From: a virus
Length of the DNA stretch: 27,913 nt
IMG/VR virus record: IMGVR_UViG_3300047554_000131
Location: 1-27,913 of that record
Reading direction: 5' to 3' (one strand)
Translations under genes and position numbers: made by a program
The notes under the pieces: generated by a model
What the model saw: the letters and a program-made list of their open reading frames with translations, nothing else
Databases searched by the model: none
What the model was told of the DNA's origin: nothing
Shown here: piece after piece, positions 20,452-27,913 of the stretch
How the letters are laid out: the number at the start of each line of letters is the position of its first letter
Numbering within the stretch: the stretch's first letter is position 1

Positions 20452-20781
20452 ATGAGCACAGAAATTAAAATTGGGGGTGCTAGTCACCCCCTTTTATTTA
20501 ACATGAATAGCCTACGCAATGTAATGCAGTTGGCTGGGATGGAAAACTTTTCAGACTTTAACATGCAGAAGGACTTAGCTAAGAGCATGGACTTTGCACT
20601 AGCCTGCGCATTCTACGGAATTATTGAGGGCTACGAGGCCAAAGGTGAAAAGACACCATTTGCAACTATTCAAAAATTAGGCGCCTCAATTAAAAAGTTT
20701 ACAGAGTTGGCGCCAGCATTGGACGCGTTTACTGCTGCCGTTACAGACTTCTTTTCCAGCGACGAGCCAGAGGGAAAGTAA
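20452..20781 (+). CDS. Tail assembly chaperone, G-like part
   Basis: The ATG at 20452 (MSTEIKIGGASHPLLFNMNS) is preferred to an in-frame TTG at 20413 inside the tube gene. The 109-residue protein is helical, with MNSLRNVMQLAGMENFSD and FAFYGI-like middle, the style of small tail chaperones upstream of tape measures. It ends GAG GGA AAG TAA; the heptamer G GGA AAG (20772-20778) is the same slippery site used by lambda G-T. Ribosomes that slip -1 continue into the next frame and make the long G-T form. Confidence 0.85.
   Translation: MSTEIKIGGASHPLLFNMNSLRNVMQLAGMENFSDFNMQKDLAKSMDFALACAFYGIIEGYEAKGEKTPFATIQKLGASIKKFTELAPALDAFTAAVTDFFSSDEPEGK
20772..20778 (+). promoter_or_regulatory. -1 programmed frameshift site GGGAAAG
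   Basis: The heptamer is in the correct register (G GGA AAG) at the very end of the G-like gene, with the TAA stop next. It matches the slippery sequence known from phage lambda. After slippage the next codon is GTA at 20778. Confidence 0.85.
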
Positions 20782-21122
20782 CAGCCAAGGAGGACAGCGC
20801 CCCGCTTACTTGGCGCAAAATAGAGCGCATTAGTTACGGAGAACTTGGACTAAGTGAGTCTGAGTTTTGGAAATGCACGCCGCGTTTTTGGCGTTTAAAA
20901 CTTGAGGGCATGCGAGCCGCGCAAACTCAACAATACAGAAACCAATGGGAACTAGCCCGCTGGTCTGTTGCTGTGGGTATGTCGCCACACCTAAAGAAAC
21001 CTATTGAGCCCAAACGCTTGTTAACTTTTCCTTGGGAGGAGTCCGACTATATTAGTATTGAGGACGCCGTTAAGTTATATTCGCATGTCTTTGCCAAGTT
21101 AACCCCAGACGCCAAAGCATGA
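20778..21122 (+). CDS. Tail assembly chaperone, T-like extension (made by -1 frameshift)
   Basis: Frame 0 is open through the slippery site. After the shift it reads VTAKEDSAPLTWRKIERISYG, ELGLSESEFWKCTPRFWRLK, then MRAAQTQQYRNQWELARWSV and so on to 21122, adding 114 residues to the 109-residue G part (fusion ~223). The upstream part before the ATG at 20910 is clearly coding (DSAPLTW..IERI..GELGLS..EFW.CTP..F), so the ATG at 20910 is not the true start. The T part is thought to link the chaperone to the tail tube and tape measure during assembly. Confidence 0.85.
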   Translation, partial: VTAKEDSAPLTWRKIERISYGELGLSESEFWKCTPRFWRLKLEGMRAAQTQQYRNQWELARWSVAVGMSPHLKKPIEPKRLLTFPWEESDYISIEDAVKLYSHVFAKLTPDAKA

Positions 21123-21526
21123 GCGCCCCTATAAAAATAGCCTATAACATACTGAGCAACTACGCAGGGCTTACCGCCTTAGTGAGTACACGCTTAAACC
21201 CTTTGCGCATTCCTCAAGAGTCCGCATTCCCTGCAATTAGTTACAACCTTGTTAGCGTTATTACTAGCCCTACGAATACAAGCCACAGCCGTACAGACTT
21301 TGCCAGAGTGCAGGTTAATAGTTTTGGCACTACATTCGCTAGCGCTACGGCAGTAGCTGAGCAAGTTAGGGCAGCGTTTGAGGCGGCTACTTTGCCTAGC
21401 ACTTTTAACGGCATTAAATGCCAGACAATAGAACTAGACAGCGAAGTACAACTAACAGACGATGAGGCGGGCTTTGCAGGTATTTACCAAGTTTCTCAAG
21501 ACTTTATAATTAATTATATTAGGTAA
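21119..21526 (+). CDS. Tail completion protein, DUF3168-like
   Basis: A 135-residue protein with SAPIKIAYNILSNYAGLTALVSTRLNPLRIPQESAFPAISYNLV, the family opening (I...L......L..lv..rI.p...pq....P.i.y..v), then RVQVNSFGTTFASATAVAEQVRAAF and a FAGIYQVSQDFIINY end. Such proteins close the head-proximal end of siphophage tails. It is placed after the chaperone rather than before the tube protein, an order seen in some Bacteroidetes phages. It overlaps its neighbours by four and one bases. Confidence 0.82.
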   Translation: MSAPIKIAYNILSNYAGLTALVSTRLNPLRIPQESAFPAISYNLVSVITSPTNTSHSRTDFARVQVNSFGTTFASATAVAEQVRAAFEAATLPSTFNGIKCQTIELDSEVQLTDDEAGFAGIYQVSQDFIINYIR

Positions 21527-23532
21527 TGGCACGCTCGTTAAACATTGTTATTGGCGCGGACATAGAAAAACTCCGCAAAGGTTTGCAGGACGCCATTACT
21601 GCTATACAGTCTAGCGGTAATAAAATGAGTGCTGAGACTGCTAAGGCAGCCAGTGCAATAGAAAACAAACTAGCGGAAATTTCAAAAAAGAACCCAACGG
21701 CTGGAACGGTTAGGCAGTTAACTAACTTGGCTATGGAGGCTAGAGCCTTAGGCCCAGAGTTTGCTCAAACTGCTAACGACATTATAATAGCAGCGGGTAA
21801 AATGAAAGACGCCATAGGCGACACCCGCGCGGAGGTTAGTTACTTTGCTAGTGACACTAGAAAACTAGACGCTGTACTGGGAGGCGTGCAAGGTATTGCT
21901 GGCGCATTTGGCGCAGTTGAAGGGGCTATGGCATTGGCGGGAGTACAGAGTGAGGACTTCCAAAAAACAATGTTAAAACTCCAAGGCGCTATGGCGGTAG
22001 TTAATGGCTTACAAGCCGTAAGCGCTTTGCTACTTGACGAGAACGCTACACGAACTGGGGCAGTTATTTTATTAAACGAATTAAGGACGGCAACCAGTGC
22101 AAAGTTAGCAACAGCGTTAGCCGCTGAAACAGTAGCACAACGCGCCGCCAATGTCGCTATAATGGCCGCACCTTATGCGCTCGCCATTGGGGCAGTAGTT
22201 GCGTTAGGTGTTGCTATTGCAAACTATACAAACAAAGCAGACAAAGCCTCGGCAGTACAGAAAAACTTTAATGCAATAAATGAGGAAACACAAAAGAACT
22301 TCGAGCAAGAGGTTAAGAATGTTAGTGCTTTATTGGCGGTTGTTAATAACCATAACGCTAGTATGGCAGAGCGTAAAAAAGCGCTTGCCGAAATACAAAC
22401 TATTTACCCAAGTTTCTTAGCAAACCAAAACCTAGACAAAGTAAATAGCACGGAATTAAAAACCGCTACGCAAGGGCTGACTAATGAAATTTTAAAGCAG
22501 GCTAGAGCCAAAGCGGCGTATAATAAATTGCAGGAACTTAGCGCCAAACTTATAGACATTGACCTAGGTAGACAGCAGGCACAAATTACTCAGCAGGCGG
22601 AATTAAATAAATTATATGCAGCAGGCGCGGACCCTTCACAAATTCAAGGCTTTTTGCAAAGCCAGAAAGGGCTAGCCAGTATAGCGGAAAAGAACGCCCA
22701 AAACTTACAGCAGCAAATTGACGCCATTATAAAAATGGCAACTGCTGAAAACTTGGCAATAACTCCAACCACTAAAGAGACTACTGCTCTAACTCAACAG
22801 AGCACCGCTGTAAAAGCATTAACGGACAATGTCAAGGCGCTGAATACTACTAACGCTAAGACTCCACAACTCGGCGCAAGTTCCCCAACTATTGAGGCAT
22901 TCGCTAAAGCGACTGGGCCATTAACTCAGTACCCTCAAGTCATTAAGCAAAGCACGGACGAACAAATAAAAATAGTTACTGAATACGAGCAAAACATGGC
23001 GCTGGCTATGGAGGGCGTTAACCAAGCGTTTAACAACCTTACAGCAGAGGGACTCGAAAGTTTTGGGGAATTAATAGGCGGGCTTATGACTGGGCAAATT
23101 GACAGCGTGGACCAGTTTGGTAAAGCCATGCTGCAAAGTGTCGCTAAATTTATGCGGGCATTCGGTAGCGCATTGGTTGCAACAGCCACAGCGTCTAAAG
23201 CGTTTAAAGAGTTAATACTTAAAAACCCATTAGCGGCAGCTGCTGCGGGTGTTGCGCTTATTGCAGGCTCGGCTATTATTACGGGCATGCTAAACAAAGG
23301 GCCACAGCCTACCGCATTTGCTGAAGGTGGAATTGTTAGCGGGCCAACTTTGGGACTGGTAGGGGAATACCCTAACGCCAGAACAAACCCAGAAGTTATA
23401 GCGCCGCTAGACAAATTAAAAGGAATGCTAAAGACAAACGAGCAGAGCGGTTATATTGCAAGCACTAGCATTAACGGCAGGGACTTGGCAATAGTTTTAG
23501 AACGGTATAATAAAGACAGCAAACGCGGCTAA
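21526..23532 (+). CDS. Tape measure protein
   Basis: A 668-residue protein starting MARSLNIVIGADIEKLRKGL, followed by long helical and coiled-coil regions rich in Ala, Gln and Lys, with hydrophobic segments at about 210-232 (IMAAPYALAIGAVVALGVAI) and 570-590. The end FAEGGIVSGPTLGLVGE and NPEVIAPLDKLKGML is the standard tape measure C-terminus. At about 0.15 nm per residue, a known rule for this family, the tail would be near 100 nm long. It sets tail length and helps DNA entry. It starts at the stop of the completion gene. Confidence 0.93.
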   Translation: MARSLNIVIGADIEKLRKGLQDAITAIQSSGNKMSAETAKAASAIENKLAEISKKNPTAGTVRQLTNLAMEARALGPEFAQTANDIIIAAGKMKDAIGDTRAEVSYFASDTRKLDAVLGGVQGIAGAFGAVEGAMALAGVQSEDFQKTMLKLQGAMAVVNGLQAVSALLLDENATRTGAVILLNELRTATSAKLATALAAETVAQRAANVAIMAAPYALAIGAVVALGVAIANYTNKADKASAVQKNFNAINEETQKNFEQEVKNVSALLAVVNNHNASMAERKKALAEIQTIYPSFLANQNLDKVNSTELKTATQGLTNEILKQARAKAAYNKLQELSAKLIDIDLGRQQAQITQQAELNKLYAAGADPSQIQGFLQSQKGLASIAEKNAQNLQQQIDAIIKMATAENLAITPTTKETTALTQQSTAVKALTDNVKALNTTNAKTPQLGASSPTIEAFAKATGPLTQYPQVIKQSTDEQIKIVTEYEQNMALAMEGVNQAFNNLTAEGLESFGELIGGLMTGQIDSVDQFGKAMLQSVAKFMRAFGSALVATATASKAFKELILKNPLAAAAAGVALIAGSAIITGMLNKGPQPTAFAEGGIVSGPTLGLVGEYPNARTNPEVIAPLDKLKGMLKTNEQSGYIASTSINGRDLAIVLERYNKDSKRG

Positions 23533-26033
23533 TGGCAAGAAAATACTTTGGCTCATTTTTGAGCATTGAGAATATAGAGTACAGAGTTGAACTATGGGAC
23601 GGGGCTACTGGCTCAAGTGCTAACAACTTTGCTAGCCGTTATGCTACCAGAGTAACAGCAGCAGGAGGCTACCAAGAGGGCAGCGCTTGCTTACTTGAGA
23701 AGTTAATAGAATTAGAAGACGCCACAGAATTAACCCTAGCAGGCAACGGCTTTACAGTTGAGCGCCAAGGCGAGGGAGACACTTATTACGAGAACTATGT
23801 AAGGCCTAGCCGTATTACAACCAGTTGGGCTATGCCTAGCGACACGGTGCGTAATGCGTTTATAGCCATAGCAAACAGCGAAGAGAACCGCTATGCACTT
23901 GTAGTATACAGAGCAGACGCCCTTTACTATGTGGGCCGCGTAGTTGCTGACCAAGCAAATTACCTACGCGAGAGCATAGACGGCGCACCAGTGTTTGACT
24001 TAACCGCTGTGGACTCGCTTAACTTGCTCGATGGTTTTTATGTTAACCCCGACTGGTTTACAGACTCCTTGGCTACTGGCTTGGACATTATACGCAAGTC
24101 ACTAGAATACTGTGGGTTAGACGACTACTGGACAGCATTGGGCGAAAGCACCTACTTGCGCGACGGGGTTACTATGTACGACACTGCGCAGGCTTCTTAT
24201 AAGGGACTTGCGAACACAAAGTTTAACCTGCTTAGTTTTTACCAGAGTTTTGACCCATTCTCTGACGTCCAATTCATTGACACTACGGACCCTTTCGAGG
24301 CCACAACAGACATAGACTTACTAACATGCAAGCAAGCCATAGAGCAAATACTTAGCATTTATGGCAGCCGCATGACATTGGAAAGCGGGGCGTTTTGGAT
24401 TTTACCAGACGACGCTTATAACAGCGTTAACCTTACTACCAGAATTTATAACACAGCGGGAACTTACCAAAGCACTAGCAACAGTTTACACGCCGTTAGC
24501 CTTGCCGCTAATGTGAGGCCACAATGGGAAGCCAAACCGACGCTAACATACCAGCCACCAGTTAGAGCCATTGACGTCATAGAGGAAAGACAAAACGCTA
24601 TTTTTGTAGTTAGGACTGAGCCCGACGTCAACAGTATTGAGTTGTCAATAGACGACAAGACAATAGCAGAAAACAAACCTACACGGGTGCGCATGCTTTG
24701 CAAATGGTTTGACGACTCTTATGTAGCACTAAGCACGAGCAGCGCTAAAAAATACCAGCGTTATATTTTCAATTACAAAATATATGTAGAAAACTCAGTA
24801 GGTACTATTTCGCAATATAGCCCCATTACAAACGCTTACAACTCTCTGGCCTTACCTTTATACCAAACTCAAGAGTTAACCGTTACAAACACGCGTAACA
24901 GTTACAACACTCATGTAATGGACTTTATAATGCCGCCAGTACCTAGCGGCTTTACTCGTCTGTTTGTAGAGTTTTACATGGAGGCCGAACAAGGTATGTT
25001 TGTAGCGCCTAACAACTGGGCTAGCAGCAACACTTCTACTATTCCTTTCTGGGGTACTATTACAGCGGCACAGCCTTGGGGCACTATTGAAAACCCAGAC
25101 TTTGCTCACACTACCAAGCAGACAATAAGCGTAACTGGGGCAAGTGGTAACAGCCAACTTGTTAAACTAGGGCCTGCATATTACGACGACGAGGGCCTAT
25201 ATGGGTTTGGCTCTGTGTATGTTTACAACGGCACTACATGGGTAGTTAGTTCAGACTGGTATAGCGGCTTTGCCTCGGCAGTACATGACGAGTTAGGCAC
25301 AATTCTGGGCAAGCGTATTGCAGGTATTTATAACAAATTCGTTCCAGTTGTGCAAGGTACTTGGCACGACGCTGGTAACTTGTCCGCTATTAAGTCGCTA
25401 GAGTTTGACTCTACTAAGTGGCTGTTTAACGGCGGGACTTTTTACCCAAGGTTTGAACGCTGGGCAGGTGAGTGGTTGGGCTTGGCTCAAGACTATACGC
25501 TTGCAACTGGCGGCGGTGGTGTTGACTGGAACCCAAGAAGCGGGGAGCGCATTATAACAAACCGCTTAAACTACCATGAGTTTGCAATAAGCAAGTTAAA
25601 CACTGAGACTAGCGCAATACCCGACAGACTTGTAGAGCACCTAGTAAACTACGCAGACGGCGCGCCAACCTCACAGCCTACGCTTAACACGCGCTGGGAA
25701 GTAATGCTAGAATACAAGGACAGCACCGAGGTATTAGACTGGCATATACAAGAGCACAACGCTTCTGTAACTTATACAGCAGGCAGCCACACAATAACAA
25801 ACGGCTACGAGTTAATTATTTGCGACTCTAGCGGTGGGGTTGTAAATGTAGACTTACCAGACCCAACGCAAAGCAAGGGCAAAAAATACTACTTTAAGAA
25901 AATTGCTACTAACCACACTGTTGTAATTACTGGCGGAGGCCAAGACATAGACGGAGGCCCAACTAAAGTATTAAATAGCCTTTACGACACTTGCACTATT
26001 ATAAGTAACGGCGTCCAGTGGTGGCTCATTTAA
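23532..26033 (+). CDS. Tail-tip / distal tail protein, 833 residues
   Basis: The gene after the tape measure, overlapping it by one base. The N-terminal ~300 residues (MARKYFGSFLSIENIEYRVELW ... AAGGYQEGSACLLEKLIELED ... RPSRITTSW) look like the tube-cap and Dit-like/Tal-like proteins of Bacteroidetes siphophages. The centre is beta-rich. The last ~85 residues (VTYTAGSHTITNGYELIICD ... GGGQDIDGG ... CTIISNGVQWWLI) form a small beta-helix-like module often found at fibre ends. It contains three of only four ACGT sites in the genome. Function is inferred from order and size. Confidence 0.8.
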   Translation: MARKYFGSFLSIENIEYRVELWDGATGSSANNFASRYATRVTAAGGYQEGSACLLEKLIELEDATELTLAGNGFTVERQGEGDTYYENYVRPSRITTSWAMPSDTVRNAFIAIANSEENRYALVVYRADALYYVGRVVADQANYLRESIDGAPVFDLTAVDSLNLLDGFYVNPDWFTDSLATGLDIIRKSLEYCGLDDYWTALGESTYLRDGVTMYDTAQASYKGLANTKFNLLSFYQSFDPFSDVQFIDTTDPFEATTDIDLLTCKQAIEQILSIYGSRMTLESGAFWILPDDAYNSVNLTTRIYNTAGTYQSTSNSLHAVSLAANVRPQWEAKPTLTYQPPVRAIDVIEERQNAIFVVRTEPDVNSIELSIDDKTIAENKPTRVRMLCKWFDDSYVALSTSSAKKYQRYIFNYKIYVENSVGTISQYSPITNAYNSLALPLYQTQELTVTNTRNSYNTHVMDFIMPPVPSGFTRLFVEFYMEAEQGMFVAPNNWASSNTSTIPFWGTITAAQPWGTIENPDFAHTTKQTISVTGASGNSQLVKLGPAYYDDEGLYGFGSVYVYNGTTWVVSSDWYSGFASAVHDELGTILGKRIAGIYNKFVPVVQGTWHDAGNLSAIKSLEFDSTKWLFNGGTFYPRFERWAGEWLGLAQDYTLATGGGGVDWNPRSGERIITNRLNYHEFAISKLNTETSAIPDRLVEHLVNYADGAPTSQPTLNTRWEVMLEYKDSTEVLDWHIQEHNASVTYTAGSHTITNGYELIICDSSGGVVNVDLPDPTQSKGKKYYFKKIATNHTVVITGGGQDIDGGPTKVLNSLYDTCTIISNGVQWWLI

Positions 26034-26063
26034 TTTGTTAACACCTTGCTTTTAATGTGTTTG
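26034..26063 (+). promoter_or_regulatory. Weak promoter candidate before the 26079 gene
   Basis: TTTG at 26034-26037 and TGTGTTTG at 26056-26063 are 18 bases apart. The -7 box has one mismatch (G for A at position 2). It lies in the 45-base gap between the tail-tip gene and the next gene. Confidence 0.35.
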
Positions 26064-26078
26064 TAAATTGCGGGTACT

Positions 26079-26357
26079 ATGGCACAAGCAAGCGCAGACA
26101 TTATAGCAGGCTCGCAGGGTTTTAAATACCACGCGGCTGCAACAGTTACCTCAGTTAGTTATGACGCAGTTGTACCTACCGAGGACACTGTATTTACTTC
26201 TTTTACCGTAACCCAAGAGAACGGCACGGCTACCAATGTATTGAGCGCACGCGGAATGAGCGGCGTTACTTTTCAGCAAGGTGCATATTTGCCAGCGGGA
26301 AAGGGTAATAAAATTACTGGCTTTGTTATTAGTTCTGGTTCTGTAATCGGTTACTAA
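26079..26357 (+). CDS. Small structural-type protein, 92 residues
   Basis: A Gly, Thr, Ser and Val-rich beta protein (MAQASADIIAGSQGFKYHAA ... SFTVTQENGTATNVLSARGM ... FVISSGSVIGY). The ending ITGFVISSGSVIGY resembles small virion proteins of Bacteroidetes phages that end in SGxVxAY. It lies between the tail-tip and the fibre, so a minor tail or decoration role is plausible. Confidence 0.65.
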   Translation: MAQASADIIAGSQGFKYHAAATVTSVSYDAVVPTEDTVFTSFTVTQENGTATNVLSARGMSGVTFQQGAYLPAGKGNKITGFVISSGSVIGY

Positions 26358-26358
26358 A

Positions 26359-26517
26359 ATGTTAGTTAGTTCAGCACTCGGAATTGGCACGCGGGTAGCA
26401 TCAAATTACAAGGGTCAAGGTTGGCGCATTGTAAAATTGTACAAGTCTCGCATCACAAGTGACGGTGGTTATTATGAGGGTATCTCTTGTCTATTGCGTA
26501 AATTAAATAACTTATGA
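26359..26517 (+). CDS. Small protein with a tail-tip motif, 52 residues
   Basis: An ATG at 26359 opens a frame that ends TGA at 26515-26517, overlapping the fibre start as ATGA. The product (MLVSSALGIGTRVASNYKGQG ...) ends in SDGGYYEGISCLLRKLNNL, which resembles AAGGYQEGSACLLEKLIEL in the 833-residue tail-tip protein. A shared motif suggests a common binding surface or a fibre-linking peptide. It is tightly coupled to the fibre, so a fibre assembly or attachment role is likely but unproven. Confidence 0.6.
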   Translation: MLVSSALGIGTRVASNYKGQGWRIVKLYKSRITSDGGYYEGISCLLRKLNNL

Positions 26518-27913
26518 GCGATTTGTTAAATAAGGCCTCGTTGGTCATGATTCCTTCGGGGTATAAGGAGGATATTGTATACAGTGCAATTCCAACCGAC
26601 GGAAGCGGCGATTTAAGTTTCACCCGTGCATCCAACGGAACACGCATCAATAGTGCGGGATTGGTTGAGGTGACGCCTTGGAATTTGCTGAGTAACTCCG
26701 AGCAATTTACAAGTGCAAATGGGTGGTTTTCTACCGCATCAGGGGGAGCGAGTGTAACACAAACAAGTGATTATGGAGTTGCCCCAAACGGTACCACAAC
26801 CGCTGACCGCATTCAATTGGCGTTAAATGGAGGAACAAATGCGACATGGATTTTAGCACCAACTTTGCCCATAGTTGTTGGTCAAGTTTATACATATTCG
26901 ATTTATTTGAAAAGTTTAAGCGGTTCGCCTACAATCATTTTTTTTAATGACAATACGGCAAACATTAGCAAAACGATAACAACTGATTGGGTTCGTTACG
27001 ATTACACTTGGACGGCATCAAGCGCAACAATTTATCCACGCTTTACACTTTCTACAAGTACATCATCAAGCGCAGATTTATTGGCTTGGGGTTATCAATT
27101 AAACATCGGCTCAACCGCCAAACCCTATTTCCCCACTACCGACCGATTAAATGTTCCACGCCTAACCTACCAAAATGGCGGGGGCGGGTGTCCTAGTTTG
27201 TTGTTGGAGAAGCAGAGTACGAATTTGTTGACATATTCGGAGCAGTTTGATAATGCGGCATATTCTCAAGGCGCGGGTGCGGGAGGTTCAATTACAAGAA
27301 CCGCAAACTATGCGACATCTCCAGACGGTACACAAAACGCGGATAGATTGCAATTTACACGCGGCACGAGTTACGCCGAATTATACCAAAGGGTTGCCAC
27401 AACGGCGGGAGTTACTTATACGCTTAGTTTTTGGGCAAAGTCATTAAGTGGAACACCCACACTTTACACCGCATGGAACGGGGCTTATGCAAATGGGGTG
27501 ACTTTTACAACCGATTGGGTGCGTTATACTTATACTTTTGTTGCTGCGGGAACTTCTTCGGGATTGAATTTTATTACTTTCTCAAGTTTACCAACAACCT
27601 CAACAACTGCGGACATTTTAGTTTGGGGCGCACAAATGGAAGCGTCATCCTACGCCACCTCCTACATCCCAACAACTTCATCGAGTGCCACAAGGGTGGC
27701 GGATGCTTGTTACAAGACGGGCATTAGTTCGTTGATTGGGCAAACGGAGGGAACTTTGTTTGCGGATGTTATTTTGCCATCAACTCACGATTCAGGAAGG
27801 GTTCTTGTAATTAGTGGCGGAAGTAATCGTGTAGGAATTACATTGTCAGGAACAACTGCAGGATTTTTTATTGTAACGGGTGGCGGTGGCGTTATTTTCA
27901 GTTCAGTTGCCGC
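26514..27913 (+). CDS. Receptor-binding tail fibre, N-terminal and central part
   Basis: The ATG at 26514 opens a frame that runs to the end of the window without a stop and continues at base 1 (end at 374). Residues ~1-50 (SLVMIPSGYKEDIVYSAIPT, DLSFTRASNGTRINSAGLVE) are the attachment domain typical of such fibres. Residues ~56-220 and ~236-400 are two related carbohydrate-binding-like domains: WNLLSNSEQF / TNLLTYSEQF, YLKSLSGSPT / FWAKSLSGTPT, TTDWVRY in both. Residues ~407-548 are the LamG-like module. Codon use (more GAT, GCG, TCG, TTC) differs from the core, which suggests exchange of host-range genes. Confidence 0.9.
   Translation, partial: MSDLLNKASLVMIPSGYKEDIVYSAIPTDGSGDLSFTRASNGTRINSAGLVEVTPWNLLSNSEQFTSANGWFSTASGGASVTQTSDYGVAPNGTTTADRIQLALNGGTNATWILAPTLPIVVGQVYTYSIYLKSLSGSPTIIFFNDNTANISKTITTDWVRYDYTWTASSATIYPRFTLSTSTSSSADLLAWGYQLNIGSTAKPYFPTTDRLNVPRLTYQNGGGGCPSLLLEKQSTNLLTYSEQFDNAAYSQGAGAGGSITRTANYATSPDGTQNADRLQFTRGTSYAELYQRVATTAGVTYTLSFWAKSLSGTPTLYTAWNGAYANGVTFTTDWVRYTYTFVAAGTSSGLNFITFSSLPTTSTTADILVWGAQMEASSYATSYIPTTSSSATRVADACYKTGISSLIGQTEGTLFADVILPSTHDSGRVLVISGGSNRVGITLSGTTAGFFIVTGGGGVIFSSVA
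27787..27913. repeat. Terminal direct repeat, right copy
   Basis: Identical to 1-127. It should be removed once when closing the circle, giving 27,786 bp. The fibre frame is in phase in both copies (27843 corresponds to 57). Confidence 0.95.

Noticed and set aside
22935-23414. Minus-strand open frame of 159 codons
   Set aside because: Antisense to the tape measure protein; low-complexity Ser/Ala/Pro composition is the shadow of Ala/Gly codons.
26987-27727. Three plus-strand frames of 66-98 codons in other phases (26987, 27247, 27431)
   Set aside because: All are shadows of the fibre gene, which is open throughout and shows clear tandem domains.
1-27913. Integrase, attachment site, tRNA or CRISPR array
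   Set aside because: No recombinase motif, tRNA-like fold or repeat-spacer pattern was seen. The iterons are 11-bp tandem units, not CRISPR repeats.

Overview
This window is a complete or nearly complete small tailed-phage genome, best read as a siphovirus of a Bacteroidota (Bacteroidetes) host. Bases 1-127 are repeated exactly at 27787-27913, so the molecule is circular or circularly permuted, about 27,786 bp, and cut inside the receptor-binding fibre gene. Three things point to Bacteroidota. Promoter-like boxes fit the -7 consensus TAnnTTTG and sit just upstream of key start codons. Most genes lack a Shine-Dalgarno sequence and some have A-rich leaders. Many small proteins look like those of uncultured Bacteroidetes phages. 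I see no integrase, tRNA or CRISPR array, so a strictly lytic life is the simplest reading.

Layout on the circle. (1) 26359-27786 then 1-738: receptor-binding fibre and its small neighbours, with codon use unlike the core. (2) 738-3140: lysis-type block of small membrane proteins, a calcineurin-like phosphoesterase and a cell-wall enzyme with a YkuD-like S-x-G-C motif. (3) 3181-4869, minus strand: recombination operon made of a RecE-like exonuclease, a RecT-like annealing protein and a small PD-(D/E)xK nuclease. (4) 4870-5248: divergent control region with back-to-back promoters, a 57-residue HTH protein, a short terminated RNA and a palindrome. (5) 5249-9577: early/accessory operon with a DnaA domain IV-like protein, an AT-rich run of paralogous cassettes, a C5 DNA methyltransferase with a second long reading frame inside it, and small proteins. 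(6) 9587-11737: replication module with a structured leader RNA, a DUF4373-type initiator carrying iterons and an AT-rich stretch (candidate origin), and a DnaB helicase. (7) 11730-14842: HNH nuclease and small and large terminase subunits, with three small genes between the terminase subunits. (8) 14839-26357: HK97-type head genes (portal, protease, capsid), connectors, tail tube, a tail chaperone pair joined by a lambda-like -1 frameshift site, tape measure, and an 833-residue tail-tip protein.

The genome appears to replicate from a lambda-O-like origin inside its initiator gene, unwind with its own DnaB, recombine concatemers with the minus-strand operon, package through an HK97/cos-like terminase, and lyse through the block at 738-3140.

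The most notable points are the nested reading frame in the methyltransferase, the leader RNA with two perfectly complementary 7-nt loops ahead of the initiator, the iteron array, and a DNA-wide absence of GATC and CCGG with ACGT surviving only as GACGTC. All calls come from reading the sequence; no database search or folding program was run.
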